Shown here piece after piece: positions 9,901-18,003 of a DNA stretch of 64,000 nt (position 1 is its first letter; each line of letters opens with the position of its first letter). The translations under genes and the position numbers were made by a program. The notes under the pieces were generated by a model. That model saw nothing but the letters and a program-made list of their open reading frames with translations, did no database searches and was not told the DNA's origin. Source of the stretch: Mixta gaviniae (GTDB taxonomy: Bacteria; Pseudomonadota; Gammaproteobacteria; Enterobacterales; Enterobacteriaceae); the NCBI RefSeq assembly GCF_002953195.1, contig NZ_CP026377.1:682001-746000 (forward strand), read 5' to 3'.

Positions 9901-10519
9901 CCTGCTGGCTGGTATAGCGTGCTTTAAGCAGCGCTCTGTCGCAAAGTTTGAACAGTTCCCGCGCCGAAGCGACGTAGTCATGCCAGAGCGTGTTTTCTTC
10001 CGCCGGCTCCGCCCGCTGGCTGAACAGCGCGCTGGCCTCCTGTTCGCTATAAACCTGGAGGGTCTGCGTATCCAGAAAACGGTCAAAATCCTGCACCGAG
10101 GCGAGGGTAAACTTATCGTCATACTGCGGAGAGAGCAGATCGCGCGGAATGTGCGGCCTGCCGGCGGGCAGAAACTCGCCTTCGCGGCTAAGCCAGATGG
10201 GGCAGATAACCGGTGTTATCGCCTCGGGAAAGCCGGAAAAGGCGCTTTTGCTGTGTTCATGCTGCTGTTTAATCAGAAAGGCCGCAGGACGCAAAACCAC
10301 TTTAATAAACAGCGTTTCCGCAGGTACCTCGGCAAACAGCGCCTGCAGCGGGGCGCTTTCTTTATCCAGACGTCCCCGGCCGATGATCGCCGCCGGCACT
10401 TTATGATAGTCGCTCAGCGCCTTACGGCTCATCGCGCCGCTGCCGCTTTCGGCGTCCGCCAGCGAATTGCGCCAGTAGCGTAGCCATTGTCTGGCTTGTG
10501 CTGCACTCATGCTGCTCAT
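6974..10519 (-). CDS. COG1112-type superfamily 1 helicase fused to a PLD nuclease (Mokosh type II-like)
   Basis: The protein has about 1,181 residues. I prefer the ATG at 10519, which follows GAAGGCAAGG; a frame 18 codons longer (to 10573) has no ribosome site. It holds Walker A GPPGTGKT (298-305), a long helical insert (about 400-620), Walker B/motif II VDEAGQ, GDVHQIQPV (motif III) and AVSRAKESFLVFGD (motif VI), the set of Upf1/Dna2-like COG1112 helicases. The C-terminal domain carries one phospholipase-D motif HSKLLMAD (1117-1124) followed by GSYNW, so a dimeric nuclease is likely. In the published Mokosh type II anti-phage system a single protein (MkoC) has this combination. Assignment to Mokosh is inference from architecture. 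The gene stands alone on its strand, convergent with the envelope operon and next to the hrp island. Confidence 0.8.
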   Translation of the reverse strand: MSSMSAAQARQWLRYWRNSLADAESGSGAMSRKALSDYHKVPAAIIGRGRLDKESAPLQALFAEVPAETLFIKVVLRPAAFLIKQQHEHSKSAFSGFPEAITPVICPIWLSREGEFLPAGRPHIPRDLLSPQYDDKFTLASVQDFDRFLDTQTLQVYSEQEASALFSQRAEPAEENTLWHDYVASARELFKLCDRALLKARYTSQQGGYLKKAEDSVSGSYQILKLYDWLADCEDALPLAQSFALENNAKHLPCTSALSQLVARAGHSGSRFSLAAAQRDALAQVMAMQPGEILAVNGPPGTGKTTFVLSVVASLWVEAAWKESQPPLIIAASTNNQAVTNIIEAFGKDFEENDDPLSGRWLPEVKSYGGYFPAGSLENEAAKHYHTPSFYKCLENEDYIDRAESAFLNRAQTALQDKSLDRVQAVKQRIWNDINAGYQLMAELEVSWQQFEQVRIRYQQADPVKTQAALQAGLLHLREDIAGVEKSLAAWLTFCADESLLLTLLNVVPAVASKRRANRKQLIKNDFSPLARSLVERCDAEQLEPALESWLTQQREAVGDLQRQIAQAHELQEQYQQSKAAWLQLCAPFSNTAEAPSLEEIDRALDRSVRFRLFQLAVHYWEARWLLDYRQHDRDMLIKNRNGNDAQGLKAVRARWARRMSLTPCIVSTLYSLPGHMTYKVFESEGVFNNEYLINEIDLLIVDEAGQVAPDVAAASFALAKRALIIGDVHQIQPVSNQLPAMDIGNLMQHQLLANAADYDELCQQGRSVVSGSVMRIAQQASRYHYLPGAEAGIFLREHRRCYDEIISFCNALCYHGLLEPKRGSAADAKTPPPFPALGYLHIDGLAESPPAGSRINRLEANTIAEWLAAKRHELETFYKAKLEDIVGVVTPFKAQEQLIAEACKQRGIEVGRTEGKMTIGTVHALQGAERKIVLFSAVYSRHSNGKFIDKDNSMLNVAVSRAKESFLVFGDMEAIDAAPRGTPRHLLGEYLARRADSELIFSVGARPDLLLSCREPRVINDAEAHDACLTGILQLAQQRVVIVSPWVSLSRLRESGLLSAMQQAAGREIAVELYTDYRFNTFTNNRYDEEKSVQFNACCTALAAHGIAVHVVNKVHSKLLMADHNFICIGSYNWASAQRQGEYKNFETSLLYSGDLKEEIRIQLASLQARIRSEFAAEMA

Positions 10520-10627
10520 CCTTGCCTTCTCTTTGCTGGCCCTGCCAGGCCTTTCATCAGTTGCGCTTATCATAACGCTAACGTTTTAGCCCGTCGCGGG
10601 CAAGGCGCTTTCTTGCGGCGGCTGTTG

Positions 10628-11269
10628 CTACTGCACCAGATGATGGCTGATGGCGTACTTCACAATCTCGGCGTTGGTGGTGAATTTCATCTTCTTCATC
10701 AGCCGCGATTTATACGTGCTGACGGTTTTATTGCTGATCACCAGCGCGTCGGCGATGGCGTTGATGCTTTCGCCGTGCGCCAGCATGATCATGATCTGCC
10801 GTTCGCGCATCGTCAGGTTCTCGTGCGGCGGCCGGTCGCCGCTCTGGTATTGTGAAAAGACAATCTCCTGCGCCAGCTCGTGATCGATATAACGCGAGCC
10901 GCGCGCCACCTGTCGGATCGCCGTCAGCAGCGCCTCCGGGTTTTTATCTTTGGTAATGTAGCCCAGCGCGCCGCAGTAAAGTACGCGGCGCGCAATCTGC
11001 GGCTCGTTATACATACTCAGCACCAGAATGCGCAGCGACGGGTATTGCAGCGTGATGCGGTTAATCAGATCTTCGCCGCTGATACCAGGCATAGAGATAT
11101 CGAGCAGCAGCAGATCCACGCCCCCTTCGCGCAGCCGCTCCAGTACCTGGCCGCCGTCGGCCGCCTCGCCCACTACGTTAATGCCGTTGTCCAGCAGGAA
11201 AATCTGCTTCAGTCCCTCACGCATAATGGCGTGGTCGTCAGCGATCATCAGGCGAATTGCTTGCGTCAT
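10628..11269 (-). CDS. hrpY: HrpY, NarL/FixJ-family response regulator of the hrp system
   Basis: This 213-residue regulator has an N-terminal receiver domain with the acidic pair D11/D12, the phospho-acceptor D57 in LLLLDISMPG and a conserved Lys in TKDKNP. A C-terminal LuxR-type helix-turn-helix (about 150-205, LTMRERQIMIML and NKTVSTYKSRLMKK) follows. In Erwinia amylovora and Pantoea stewartii, HrpY phosphorylated by HrpX activates hrpS, the first step of the hrp cascade. It lies 7 nt downstream of hrpX on the same strand, clearly one operon. In E. amylovora hrpS directly follows, but here hrpS is 26 kb away and the helicase gene takes that place. Confidence 0.93.
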   Translation of the reverse strand: MTQAIRLMIADDHAIMREGLKQIFLLDNGINVVGEAADGGQVLERLREGGVDLLLLDISMPGISGEDLINRITLQYPSLRILVLSMYNEPQIARRVLYCGALGYITKDKNPEALLTAIRQVARGSRYIDHELAQEIVFSQYQSGDRPPHENLTMRERQIMIMLAHGESINAIADALVISNKTVSTYKSRLMKKMKFTTNAEIVKYAISHHLVQ

Positions 11270-11276
11270 CGGTTAC

Positions 11277-12806
11277 TCACTTATCTTTCTTATTAAACAG
11301 CGTGCGGGAAAGCACCGGCGGCCGGTGGGGGAAGCTCAGCTGTACGCGCGTGCCTTCGCCCGGCTTACTGTCGATAATCACCTCGCCGTTCAGCATCGCC
11401 GCGCGCTCTACCATCCCCGGCAGCCCCCAGGCGTTAGGGCGCACGTGGCGCATATCAAACCCTTTGCCGTTATCAACCACATCAATGCGCAGCCGGTCGC
11501 CGTCCTGCTTCATAAACAGATAGACGCTGCTGGCGTCAGCGTGGCGTCGCACGTTGGTCAGCGACTCCTGCACCACACGAAAAGCGGCGGTGACGCACTC
11601 GTCGCTAAGGCGCAACGCTTTCTCATGGGGCGGCACAAAGATGCAGCGGGTGGTGTTGTGCTTGTTAAATTCGTCGCGCAGCCACTCCAGCGCCGGCACC
11701 AGGCCAAGATTCAGCATATTGGGTCGCAGACGGGTAGAAACGTCGCGCACCACCTGAATGGTGCTGTCGACCAGCTGCATCAGGTTATCCACCTGCTGAT
11801 GCACCGCGTCGCCCGCCTCCGGCGACTGCATGCGGATCAGCGACAGGCCGACGCGCAGCGAAGTCAAATGCTGCCCCAGCTCATCGTGGATCTCATGGGC
11901 GAGGTGCTTGCGCTCTGCTTCACGCTGCGCCTCCTGATTGCGTGCCAGCAGGCGTAACTGTTGATGCGCTTCGCGCAGCTCCTCTTCCGCCAGGCGGATG
12001 CCGGTGATATCGCGCCCGACGGTCAGCACGCTCTCCAGCTCGCCGTGCAGATCGCACTCCGGCACGCTGCGCACATGCAGAATGCGTTTGCGGCCGCCGT
12101 GGTTCAGCGTCAATTCGCCCTCCGCCTGCTCGCCGCTCGCCAGGCTGTGCGACACCAGCCGCAGCAGCGCCATGCCCGCCTCGTTGTGCGGCACCGCTTC
12201 CGTTAGCTGCCAGCGATAAATATCCTGCTCCTGCCCGTCAAACCAGGTCAGCACCGGCGGGTTGACATAGACGCAGCGCAGCGACAGGTCGAAGCGCGCG
12301 ATCATATCGGGCGAGTTCTCTACCAGGGCGCGGAACTGCTTTTCACGCAGCTGCTGGATCGCCTCTTTCTGTTTCAGTTCGCGCACGTCGCGCACTACGC
12401 AGAGCGCATGGGGCACGCCGCCATGCAGATAGAGGCTGGAGCTAACCTGCACTGAGATCTGCTCTCCGCGGCGCGGGGTATGTTGCGAGGTAAAGGTAAT
12501 CCCTTCGGGGCGCATCGTCAGTTTCCACCACAGCGCCGCCACATCATCATCTTTAAGCTCATGATCGAGCGCGGCGAAACTGACCTGCATCAGCGCGCGC
12601 TGGGAATAGCCGGTTAATTTGCACGCTTTTTCGTTGACATATTTTATCCGCAACTCCCGATCCACTAAATAAATCGCATCATGAATACGATTTAACGCAA
12701 TAGAAGAAAGGGTATCGGACGGCGTCAGCACAGGATTAAGATAATCAGAATAATTCTGCAATCGCGGATCTCCAGACCAGGTATCATTTATCAGCGCAAT
12801 GAGCAT
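11277..12806 (-). CDS. hrpX: HrpX, PAS-domain sensor histidine kinase
   Basis: This 509-residue soluble kinase has two PAS domains (about 35-145 and 155-270), a HisKA_3 dimerisation helix with the phosphorylated His expected at H307 (HEIHDELGQHL) and an ATPase domain with N box QESLTNVRRHA and G1 box DNGKGF. There is no membrane segment, so it senses an internal signal. It pairs with HrpY to switch on hrpS in enterobacterial plant pathogens. It lies downstream of hrpL on the same strand with a 70-nt gap, so it may be transcribed with hrpL as well as from its own promoter. Confidence 0.93.
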   Translation of the reverse strand: MLIALINDTWSGDPRLQNYSDYLNPVLTPSDTLSSIALNRIHDAIYLVDRELRIKYVNEKACKLTGYSQRALMQVSFAALDHELKDDDVAALWWKLTMRPEGITFTSQHTPRRGEQISVQVSSSLYLHGGVPHALCVVRDVRELKQKEAIQQLREKQFRALVENSPDMIARFDLSLRCVYVNPPVLTWFDGQEQDIYRWQLTEAVPHNEAGMALLRLVSHSLASGEQAEGELTLNHGGRKRILHVRSVPECDLHGELESVLTVGRDITGIRLAEEELREAHQQLRLLARNQEAQREAERKHLAHEIHDELGQHLTSLRVGLSLIRMQSPEAGDAVHQQVDNLMQLVDSTIQVVRDVSTRLRPNMLNLGLVPALEWLRDEFNKHNTTRCIFVPPHEKALRLSDECVTAAFRVVQESLTNVRRHADASSVYLFMKQDGDRLRIDVVDNGKGFDMRHVRPNAWGLPGMVERAAMLNGEVIIDSKPGEGTRVQLSFPHRPPVLSRTLFNKKDK

Positions 12807-12876
12807 CTTCGCGCGATGCCAATCAAATAACCGTTCCCGCCGCCTTTCCGTCCGTCAATACAATGCCAGAATAATC

Positions 12877-13422
12877 TCAGGCATAAACACGGCTTTTTAA
12901 TGTTTCTCTGGCGCGGGAAAGACGGGAGCGTACGGTGCCCACCGGAATATTGAGCTGCTGTGCCACATCCTGATAGCTGCCGTCGTGACCGACCAGAATC
13001 GACAGCATGGTTTTCAGATCCTCCGGCAGCGTTTCGATAGAGGCGAGGGTGGCGCCTAAAACCCGTTCATTTTCCGTGATATCGCTCGGGTCGCTGTCAT
13101 AAAGCATGCCGGTAAGAATGTCATCGTTGAGCGTATCAAATAAAAAGCGACCCTGCTGATTTTTATAATAATTACGGATCAGATTAATCGCGATGCCGAA
13201 CATCCAGGTTTCCGGCCGCGAGGCGCCGATAAATTTATGGCCGTTGCGCAGCACTTCCAGGCAGGTCATCTGAGCAATATCTTCCACATCCTCATAGTTC
13301 GCCACGCGCTTGCGAATAAAATTCAGCAATTTCTTATTATTTTTTTTAAAAACATCAGACCAGTCGATATTGACGGCAACGGTTTCTACGGTTATTGGCT
13401 GGCTGGCAAGAGAGGTCATCAT
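12877..13422 (-). CDS. hrpL: HrpL, ECF sigma factor of the hrp regulon
   Basis: The chosen start at 13422 (ATGATGACC) follows CTGGAGAAAATAAT and gives 181 residues; a frame reaching to 13497 would run over the sigma-54 promoter. Sigma region 2 (about 25-95, VEDIAQMTCLEV and RPETWMFGIAINLIRNYY) and region 4 (about 120-178, GSYQDVAQQLNIPVGTVRSR) are both plain. HrpL directs RNA polymerase to hrp boxes, and six are found in this window. Its own gene is preceded by a perfect -24/-12 promoter, matching activation by HrpS with sigma-54. It is divergent from hrpJ. Confidence 0.95.
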   Translation of the reverse strand: MMTSLASQPITVETVAVNIDWSDVFKKNNKKLLNFIRKRVANYEDVEDIAQMTCLEVLRNGHKFIGASRPETWMFGIAINLIRNYYKNQQGRFLFDTLNDDILTGMLYDSDPSDITENERVLGATLASIETLPEDLKTMLSILVGHDGSYQDVAQQLNIPVGTVRSRLSRARETLKSRVYA

Positions 13423-13466
13423 ATTATTTTCTCCAGAGAGATGAAAGGTGATTACCCCTTGGCTAT

Positions 13467-13482
13467 AGCAAGCACTGTGCCA
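13467..13482 (-). promoter_or_regulatory. Sigma-54 promoter of hrpL
   Basis: Read on the minus strand the sequence is TGGCACA-N4-TTGCT, a match to the -24/-12 consensus. It lies 45 nt upstream of the hrpL ATG. HrpS, the bacterial enhancer-binding protein of this island, is the expected activator. Confidence 0.92.
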
Positions 13483-13652
13483 GCAAAAATTAATCAACTA
13501 ACAGCTTGTTTTTATTATTTGCGCCGTTTTCTTCCAGGATATATCTGAGAAAAAAACGGCAAAACGGCTTTTATTTGCTGTGCCATTTTTTTCACAAGTT
13601 TCGCTGCTCAATTATTTCCTGACGGTGAGACTTTTTTATTTCATCTTTTTTT

Positions 13653-13680
13653 GGAACCCGTTGCGCCGCAGGCCCACTTA
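13653..13680 (+). promoter_or_regulatory. hrp box of the hrpJ operon
   Basis: GGAACC, 15 nt, CCACTTA: a full match to the HrpL consensus. It lies 29 nt before the hrpJ ATG and would drive the eleven-gene hrpJ-hrcU operon. Confidence 0.95.
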
Positions 13681-13709
13681 ACCGGGGTCTACCTGATGAG
13701 GAACGGGCG

Positions 13710-14837
13710 ATGCTGAAGCCAAACCTGCCGCTAATGCCGCACCCTTTTAAAGCCCTGATGAAAGCCGCCGACAGCGGACCGAATAAAAGCGCCGAGCGGG
13801 CGGGGCAAGGTGTGGCCGACGCCAGCGCCAATGACATGAAGGAAGAGGTAGGCCTGATGTTTTCCGAGCGCGCCGAAAGCCAGAAAAAGGCTGAGCAGCG
13901 CCGTCAGCAGCAGCACGGCCTGCGCCACCGCCAGCAGGCGGGCAAAGTGCAGCTGCATAAGCTCTACGCGATGCTCGATTCCGGCGATCCGTCGCGACGC
14001 GAAGCGCACCTGAGTCAGCTGCGCGACGCGCTAAAGCGCAAGCCGCCGGCGGATACCGACGAACTGCTGTCGCAGCTGGATAACGATCCGGCGCGCTGCG
14101 ATCTGCTGCTGCGCGTGATGGAGCGCGAAGCGCGCGATCAGGGCGACGACGCGCTGTGCGAAACCATCAATCGCCATCTCGACACGCTGCAAACCCGGCA
14201 CGGTGAACGTCTGCGCGCCGGTCTCAATACCGCTGCGGCGTTCGCGGAATACAGCGCGCATCCGCAGCAGCGCCAGACGCTGCGCAACCTCTACTACGAC
14301 AGCATCGTGCATCAACAGTCGGCGCTGGCGATGGTTGATCTGCTGCTGGCGCATACCGAGCCTGCGCAGTTCGTCTCCGGGCTGCGCACGCTGCAACGGG
14401 CGCTGGCGGATGATATTGCCGCGCTCGCCTCTTCAATCAGCACCGGCGCGCTGCGCCATATCCAGAACGGGCTGGTCGAGGCGCGCCAGGTAGGGCACAC
14501 GCTGGAGGAGAGCCAGAAAATGCTCGACCGCATGGCGGGCAAAATGACGCTGCATGCCATCGACGCGACGGAACTGACGCGCCGCCTGCTGCATTTCAGC
14601 CACCACGGCGCCTGGCAGCAGGACTTTCAACAGCTGGGTGAAGAGGTGGTGGCCAACGCCAACCCGCGCCAGCTGTCGATGTTTTTCAACGCGGTGCTGC
14701 CGCTGGTGCGCAGCCTGCCGCTGGCACTGTGGAAAGTCAAAGACGGACGCAAAACCGCGCTGACGCTGCTGGCGAACCACAGCGCGTCGCTGCTGGATAA
14801 CGAACGCAAACAGGCGCGCCGCGCCTCTGCTGGCTAA
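13710..14837 (+). CDS. hrpJ: HrpJ (SctW), gatekeeper of the type III apparatus
   Basis: This 375-residue hydrophilic, largely helical protein has the length and position of HrpJ/SctW. It is the first gene of the hrpJ operon, directly behind an hrp box and upstream of hrcV. Members (InvE/YopN-TyeA/HrpJ) sit at the export gate and set the order of translocator and effector secretion; in plant pathogens HrpJ is itself secreted and controls harpin export. The N-terminal 60 residues are Ser/Ala/Lys-rich and look unstructured, as expected for a secreted protein. It ends about 90 nt before hrcV. Confidence 0.88.
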   Translation: MLKPNLPLMPHPFKALMKAADSGPNKSAERAGQGVADASANDMKEEVGLMFSERAESQKKAEQRRQQQHGLRHRQQAGKVQLHKLYAMLDSGDPSRREAHLSQLRDALKRKPPADTDELLSQLDNDPARCDLLLRVMEREARDQGDDALCETINRHLDTLQTRHGERLRAGLNTAAAFAEYSAHPQQRQTLRNLYYDSIVHQQSALAMVDLLLAHTEPAQFVSGLRTLQRALADDIAALASSISTGALRHIQNGLVEARQVGHTLEESQKMLDRMAGKMTLHAIDATELTRRLLHFSHHGAWQQDFQQLGEEVVANANPRQLSMFFNAVLPLVRSLPLALWKVKDGRKTALTLLANHSASLLDNERKQARRASAG

Positions 14838-14929
14838 CCGGCTTAACAAGGGGCGACATGCCGCCCGTCATGCGTTGTTAATAATCTGAGGCGCGCCGCG
14901 CCTGAAGCAAGCGGTAAGAGAGACGTGAG

Positions 14930-17143
14930 ATGAACAGCCTGTTTTTAATTCTGAATAAAATCGCCATCAGCGCCATGCAGCGCTCGGAGATCGTCGGCGC
15001 CGCCTTCGCGCTGGCGCTGGTGTTTATGCTGATTATTCCGCTGCCGCTGCCGCTGATCGACACCCTGATTGCGCTTAATATCTGCCTCTCTTCGCTGCTG
15101 ATCGTGCTGGCGATGTACCTGCCGAAGCCGCTGGCCTTCTCCACCTTTCCGGCGGTGCTGCTGCTGACCACCATGTTCCGCCTGGCGCTGTCGATTTCGG
15201 TAACGCGCCAAATCCTGATCCAGCAGGATGCCGGCCATATCGTCGAGGCGTTCGGCAGCTTCGTGGTAGGCGGCAACCTGGCGGTGGGCATGGTGATGTT
15301 TTTGATCCTGACGGTGGTCAACTTCCTGGTGATCACCAAAGGATCGGAGCGCGTGGCGGAGGTGGCGGCACGCTTCACGCTCGACGCGATGCCGGGCAAG
15401 CAGATGTCAATCGACAGCGATCTGCGCGCCGGGCTGATCGACGTGCATCAGGCGAAGTCGCGCCGCAGCGATCTGGCGAAAGAGAGCCAGCTGTTCGGTG
15501 CGATGGATGGCGCGATGAAGTTCGTAAAAGGCGATGCCATCGCCGCGCTGGTGATCCTGTTTATCAACCTGATCGGCGGCATCAGCATCGGTGTGCTGCA
15601 GGTCGGGATGTCAGCGGGCGAAGCGATGCATGTTTTCTCGATCCTCACCATCGGCGATGGGCTGATCGCTCAGATCCCGGCGCTGCTCATCTCGCTGACG
15701 GCGGGGATGATCATCACCCGCGTCTCCTCAGACACAGATACGGTGGACGCGCCGAATATCGGCCGCGAAATCGCCGAACAGCTCACCAGCCAGCCGAAAG
15801 CCTGGATCCTCGCCTCGATGGGGATGCTGGGCTTCGCGCTGGTGCCGGGTATGCCGGGTATGGTGTTTACCCTGCTGGCGCTGATCACCCTTAGCAGCGG
15901 CGGCTTTCAGGTGTGGCGCGCGCGCCATACGCTGCGCCTCGCCCAGCCGCAGATGGAAAACGAAGTGATCCCGCCGGAGCTGAACGGCCGCGAAGATCTG
16001 CGCCAGTTCAACCCGACGCGCCCCTATCTGATCCAGTTCCCGACCGCCTGCCGCGGCAAAGCGGAAACCCTTGATCTGGTGCAGGAGATCCGCCGCCTGC
16101 GTAACCGCATCGTCTACCACTTCGGCTTTACCCTGCCGGCGTTCGATATCGAATTCAGCGATCGGCTGGAGGCGGATGAGTTCCGTTTCTCGGTTTATGA
16201 GATCCCGAAAGTGATGGGCACCTTCAGTACCGCCTGCGTGGCGGTTGAGACGCGCTGGCTGGAGAGCCTCAGCCCGGAGGAGCAGCAGGCGCTGACGGCG
16301 CCGGCGGCAGCGACCGACATCGCCGCGCCTGCCGAAAATGAAGACGCGACGGCGCCGACGGAAGCCGCGCCACTCACGCCGGCGCTGGGCCAGGCGGTGC
16401 GTCAGGAGGCGGACTATCTCTGGCTGCCCGCCGATCATCCGCTGCTGGAAAACGACGAGGTGGCGCGCTGGACCGCCGCCGGGCTGCTGCTGAAGCGCAT
16501 GGAAAACGCCATCCACGCCAGCAGCCCGCACTTTATCGGCCTGCAGGAGACGCGTGCGCTGATGGGCTGGCTGGAGAGCGAACAGCCGGAGCTGGCGCAG
16601 GAGCTGCAGCGCGTCATGCCGCTGGCGCGCTTCTCCAGCGTGCTGCAAAAGCTGGTGGCGGAGCGGATCCCGCTACGTTCGGTGCGCGCCATCGCCGAAG
16701 CGCTGATCGAACATGGTCAGCATGAGCGCGACGTCTTTCTGCTGACCGAACAGGTACGCATCACCCTGAAAACCCATCTGTGCCATCAGTACAGCCAGAC
16801 GGACGGCATTCATGCCTGGCTGCTGGCGCCAGAGCTGGAAGAGGCGCTGCGCGACAGCCTGCGCCAGACGCAAAACGATATCTTCTTTGCGCTCAGCCCG
16901 GAGCAGATTCAGTCGGTGCATCAGCAGATGCGCCGCGCCTTCACTACCGGCAATGAGCAGCAGTCGGTGCTGCTGGCGGCGCAGGATCTGCGCGGCCCGC
17001 TGCGCGCGCTGATCGCTGAATCTTTCCATCAGGTGCCGGTGCTGTCGTTCGCTGAACTGGAACCGGCGTTGGCGGTGCATGTGTTGGGCCGCCTGGAAGC
17101 CGATCCCGCCTTTTATTCACTCACCAACTGGGAGGGAGAATAA
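14930..17143 (+). CDS. hrcV: HrcV (SctV), export gate protein
   Basis: This 737-residue protein has about eight membrane helices in the first 330 residues and the FlhA/SctV family segments TMFRLALSISVTRQIL and MPGKQMSIDSDLRAG. A large cytosolic domain (about 370-730) forms the nonameric ring that receives substrates. A low-complexity Ala/Glu/Thr stretch near 455-485 is an insertion in the cytosolic part, and the rest follows the family. It is required for all type III secretion. The stop overlaps the hrpQ start. Confidence 0.95.
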   Translation: MNSLFLILNKIAISAMQRSEIVGAAFALALVFMLIIPLPLPLIDTLIALNICLSSLLIVLAMYLPKPLAFSTFPAVLLLTTMFRLALSISVTRQILIQQDAGHIVEAFGSFVVGGNLAVGMVMFLILTVVNFLVITKGSERVAEVAARFTLDAMPGKQMSIDSDLRAGLIDVHQAKSRRSDLAKESQLFGAMDGAMKFVKGDAIAALVILFINLIGGISIGVLQVGMSAGEAMHVFSILTIGDGLIAQIPALLISLTAGMIITRVSSDTDTVDAPNIGREIAEQLTSQPKAWILASMGMLGFALVPGMPGMVFTLLALITLSSGGFQVWRARHTLRLAQPQMENEVIPPELNGREDLRQFNPTRPYLIQFPTACRGKAETLDLVQEIRRLRNRIVYHFGFTLPAFDIEFSDRLEADEFRFSVYEIPKVMGTFSTACVAVETRWLESLSPEEQQALTAPAAATDIAAPAENEDATAPTEAAPLTPALGQAVRQEADYLWLPADHPLLENDEVARWTAAGLLLKRMENAIHASSPHFIGLQETRALMGWLESEQPELAQELQRVMPLARFSSVLQKLVAERIPLRSVRAIAEALIEHGQHERDVFLLTEQVRITLKTHLCHQYSQTDGIHAWLLAPELEEALRDSLRQTQNDIFFALSPEQIQSVHQQMRRAFTTGNEQQSVLLAAQDLRGPLRALIAESFHQVPVLSFAELEPALAVHVLGRLEADPAFYSLTNWEGE

Positions 17144-18003
17144 TGTTTGAACTGCGCGTGCTGTCCGGGCTGCACTGCGGCGCCGCCTTGCCGCTCAGCG
17201 GCGATCGCTGGCAGATCGGCGACTCGCCGCTGGCCGATCTGCTGCTGAGTGATGAGAGCGCGGCCGGCTGCGAACGCTGGCTGCGCCGCCAGCAGCAAAA
17301 CTGGTGGCTGGCGCAGCAGGAAGAGGCCGAGGAGGGCGAACCGCTTACGCCGGAAGAGCCATTCCTGCTGGGCGGCGTCTGGCTTTGCGTCGCGCGGGCC
17401 AGCACGCCGTGGCACGAGGCGGCGGCGCTGCCCGCCAGCGCTTTCGCCGCCCCGGCCGCCGCGCAGGAGCCGGCGCCGGTTCAGGCCTCAGGTACGCCGC
17501 GCTGGATGCGTGGGGTACTGTTTGGCCTGCTGCTGCTGTTCAGCTTTACCGTGGTCAGCTGGATCCTGCAGCCGACGGTGGCGCAGCCGGCCGCCGAGAG
17601 TTCACGTCCGGCATGGGGCACGGTAGAGGATCTGCGCGCGCCGCTGCAGATCATGCTGCGCGAGCGCGATCTGGCGAACAGCGTACAGATCGCACGTCAG
17701 GGCGACCGGCTGCTGCTGAAAGGCGCGCTGAATAAAGCGCAGATGATCGTCTTCAACCGCATGATGACACGCTTTTATGCGCGCTACAGCGCCAGCGCGC
17801 CGGTGAAAAGCGCGGTGCGGCCGCTGGAGAAGAAGCTGCCGTTCCGTATCGTGCAGATCGCCACCGGCGCGCGCGCCAATATTGTCACTGACGAAGGCGA
17901 CCGGCTGTTTATTGGCGATCAGGTCGGCGATCTGCGACTGGTGGCGATCACGGACGATCGCGTCGAGTTCAGCGGCCGCGATCCGATAACGGTGAAGTGG
18001 TAA
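17143..18003 (+). CDS. hrpQ: HrpQ (SctD), inner-membrane ring protein
   Basis: The 286-residue protein has an N-terminal cytoplasmic FHA-like domain (about 1-95), an Ala/Pro linker, one membrane helix (about 122-144, GVLFGLLLLFSFTVVSWIL) and a periplasmic domain. This is the SctD/YscD plan in the short Hrp1 form. SctD forms the outer ring of the inner-membrane basal body with HrcJ. Both of its ends overlap neighbouring genes (hrcV by 1 nt, hrcN by 1 nt). Confidence 0.9.
   Translation: MFELRVLSGLHCGAALPLSGDRWQIGDSPLADLLLSDESAAGCERWLRRQQQNWWLAQQEEAEEGEPLTPEEPFLLGGVWLCVARASTPWHEAAALPASAFAAPAAAQEPAPVQASGTPRWMRGVLFGLLLLFSFTVVSWILQPTVAQPAAESSRPAWGTVEDLRAPLQIMLRERDLANSVQIARQGDRLLLKGALNKAQMIVFNRMMTRFYARYSASAPVKSAVRPLEKKLPFRIVQIATGARANIVTDEGDRLFIGDQVGDLRLVAITDDRVEFSGRDPITVKW

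Noticed and set aside
6244..10483. Several open frames of 150-230 codons antisense to the vWA-like gene and the helicase gene
   Set aside because: They are high-GC shadows of strongly supported genes, with Arg/Ala/Gln-rich products of no family.
2999..10519. Calling the region a canonical Zorya system
   Set aside because: The OmpA protein is a lipoprotein without a MotB-like membrane helix, no clear ZorA/MotA signature is seen, and the helicase carries a PLD domain on the opposite strand.
13526..13562. GCCGTTTT/AAAACGGC repeat between hrpL and hrpJ as a terminator
   Set aside because: It lies upstream of both divergent genes, where no transcript needs to end; more likely A+T-rich promoter DNA.
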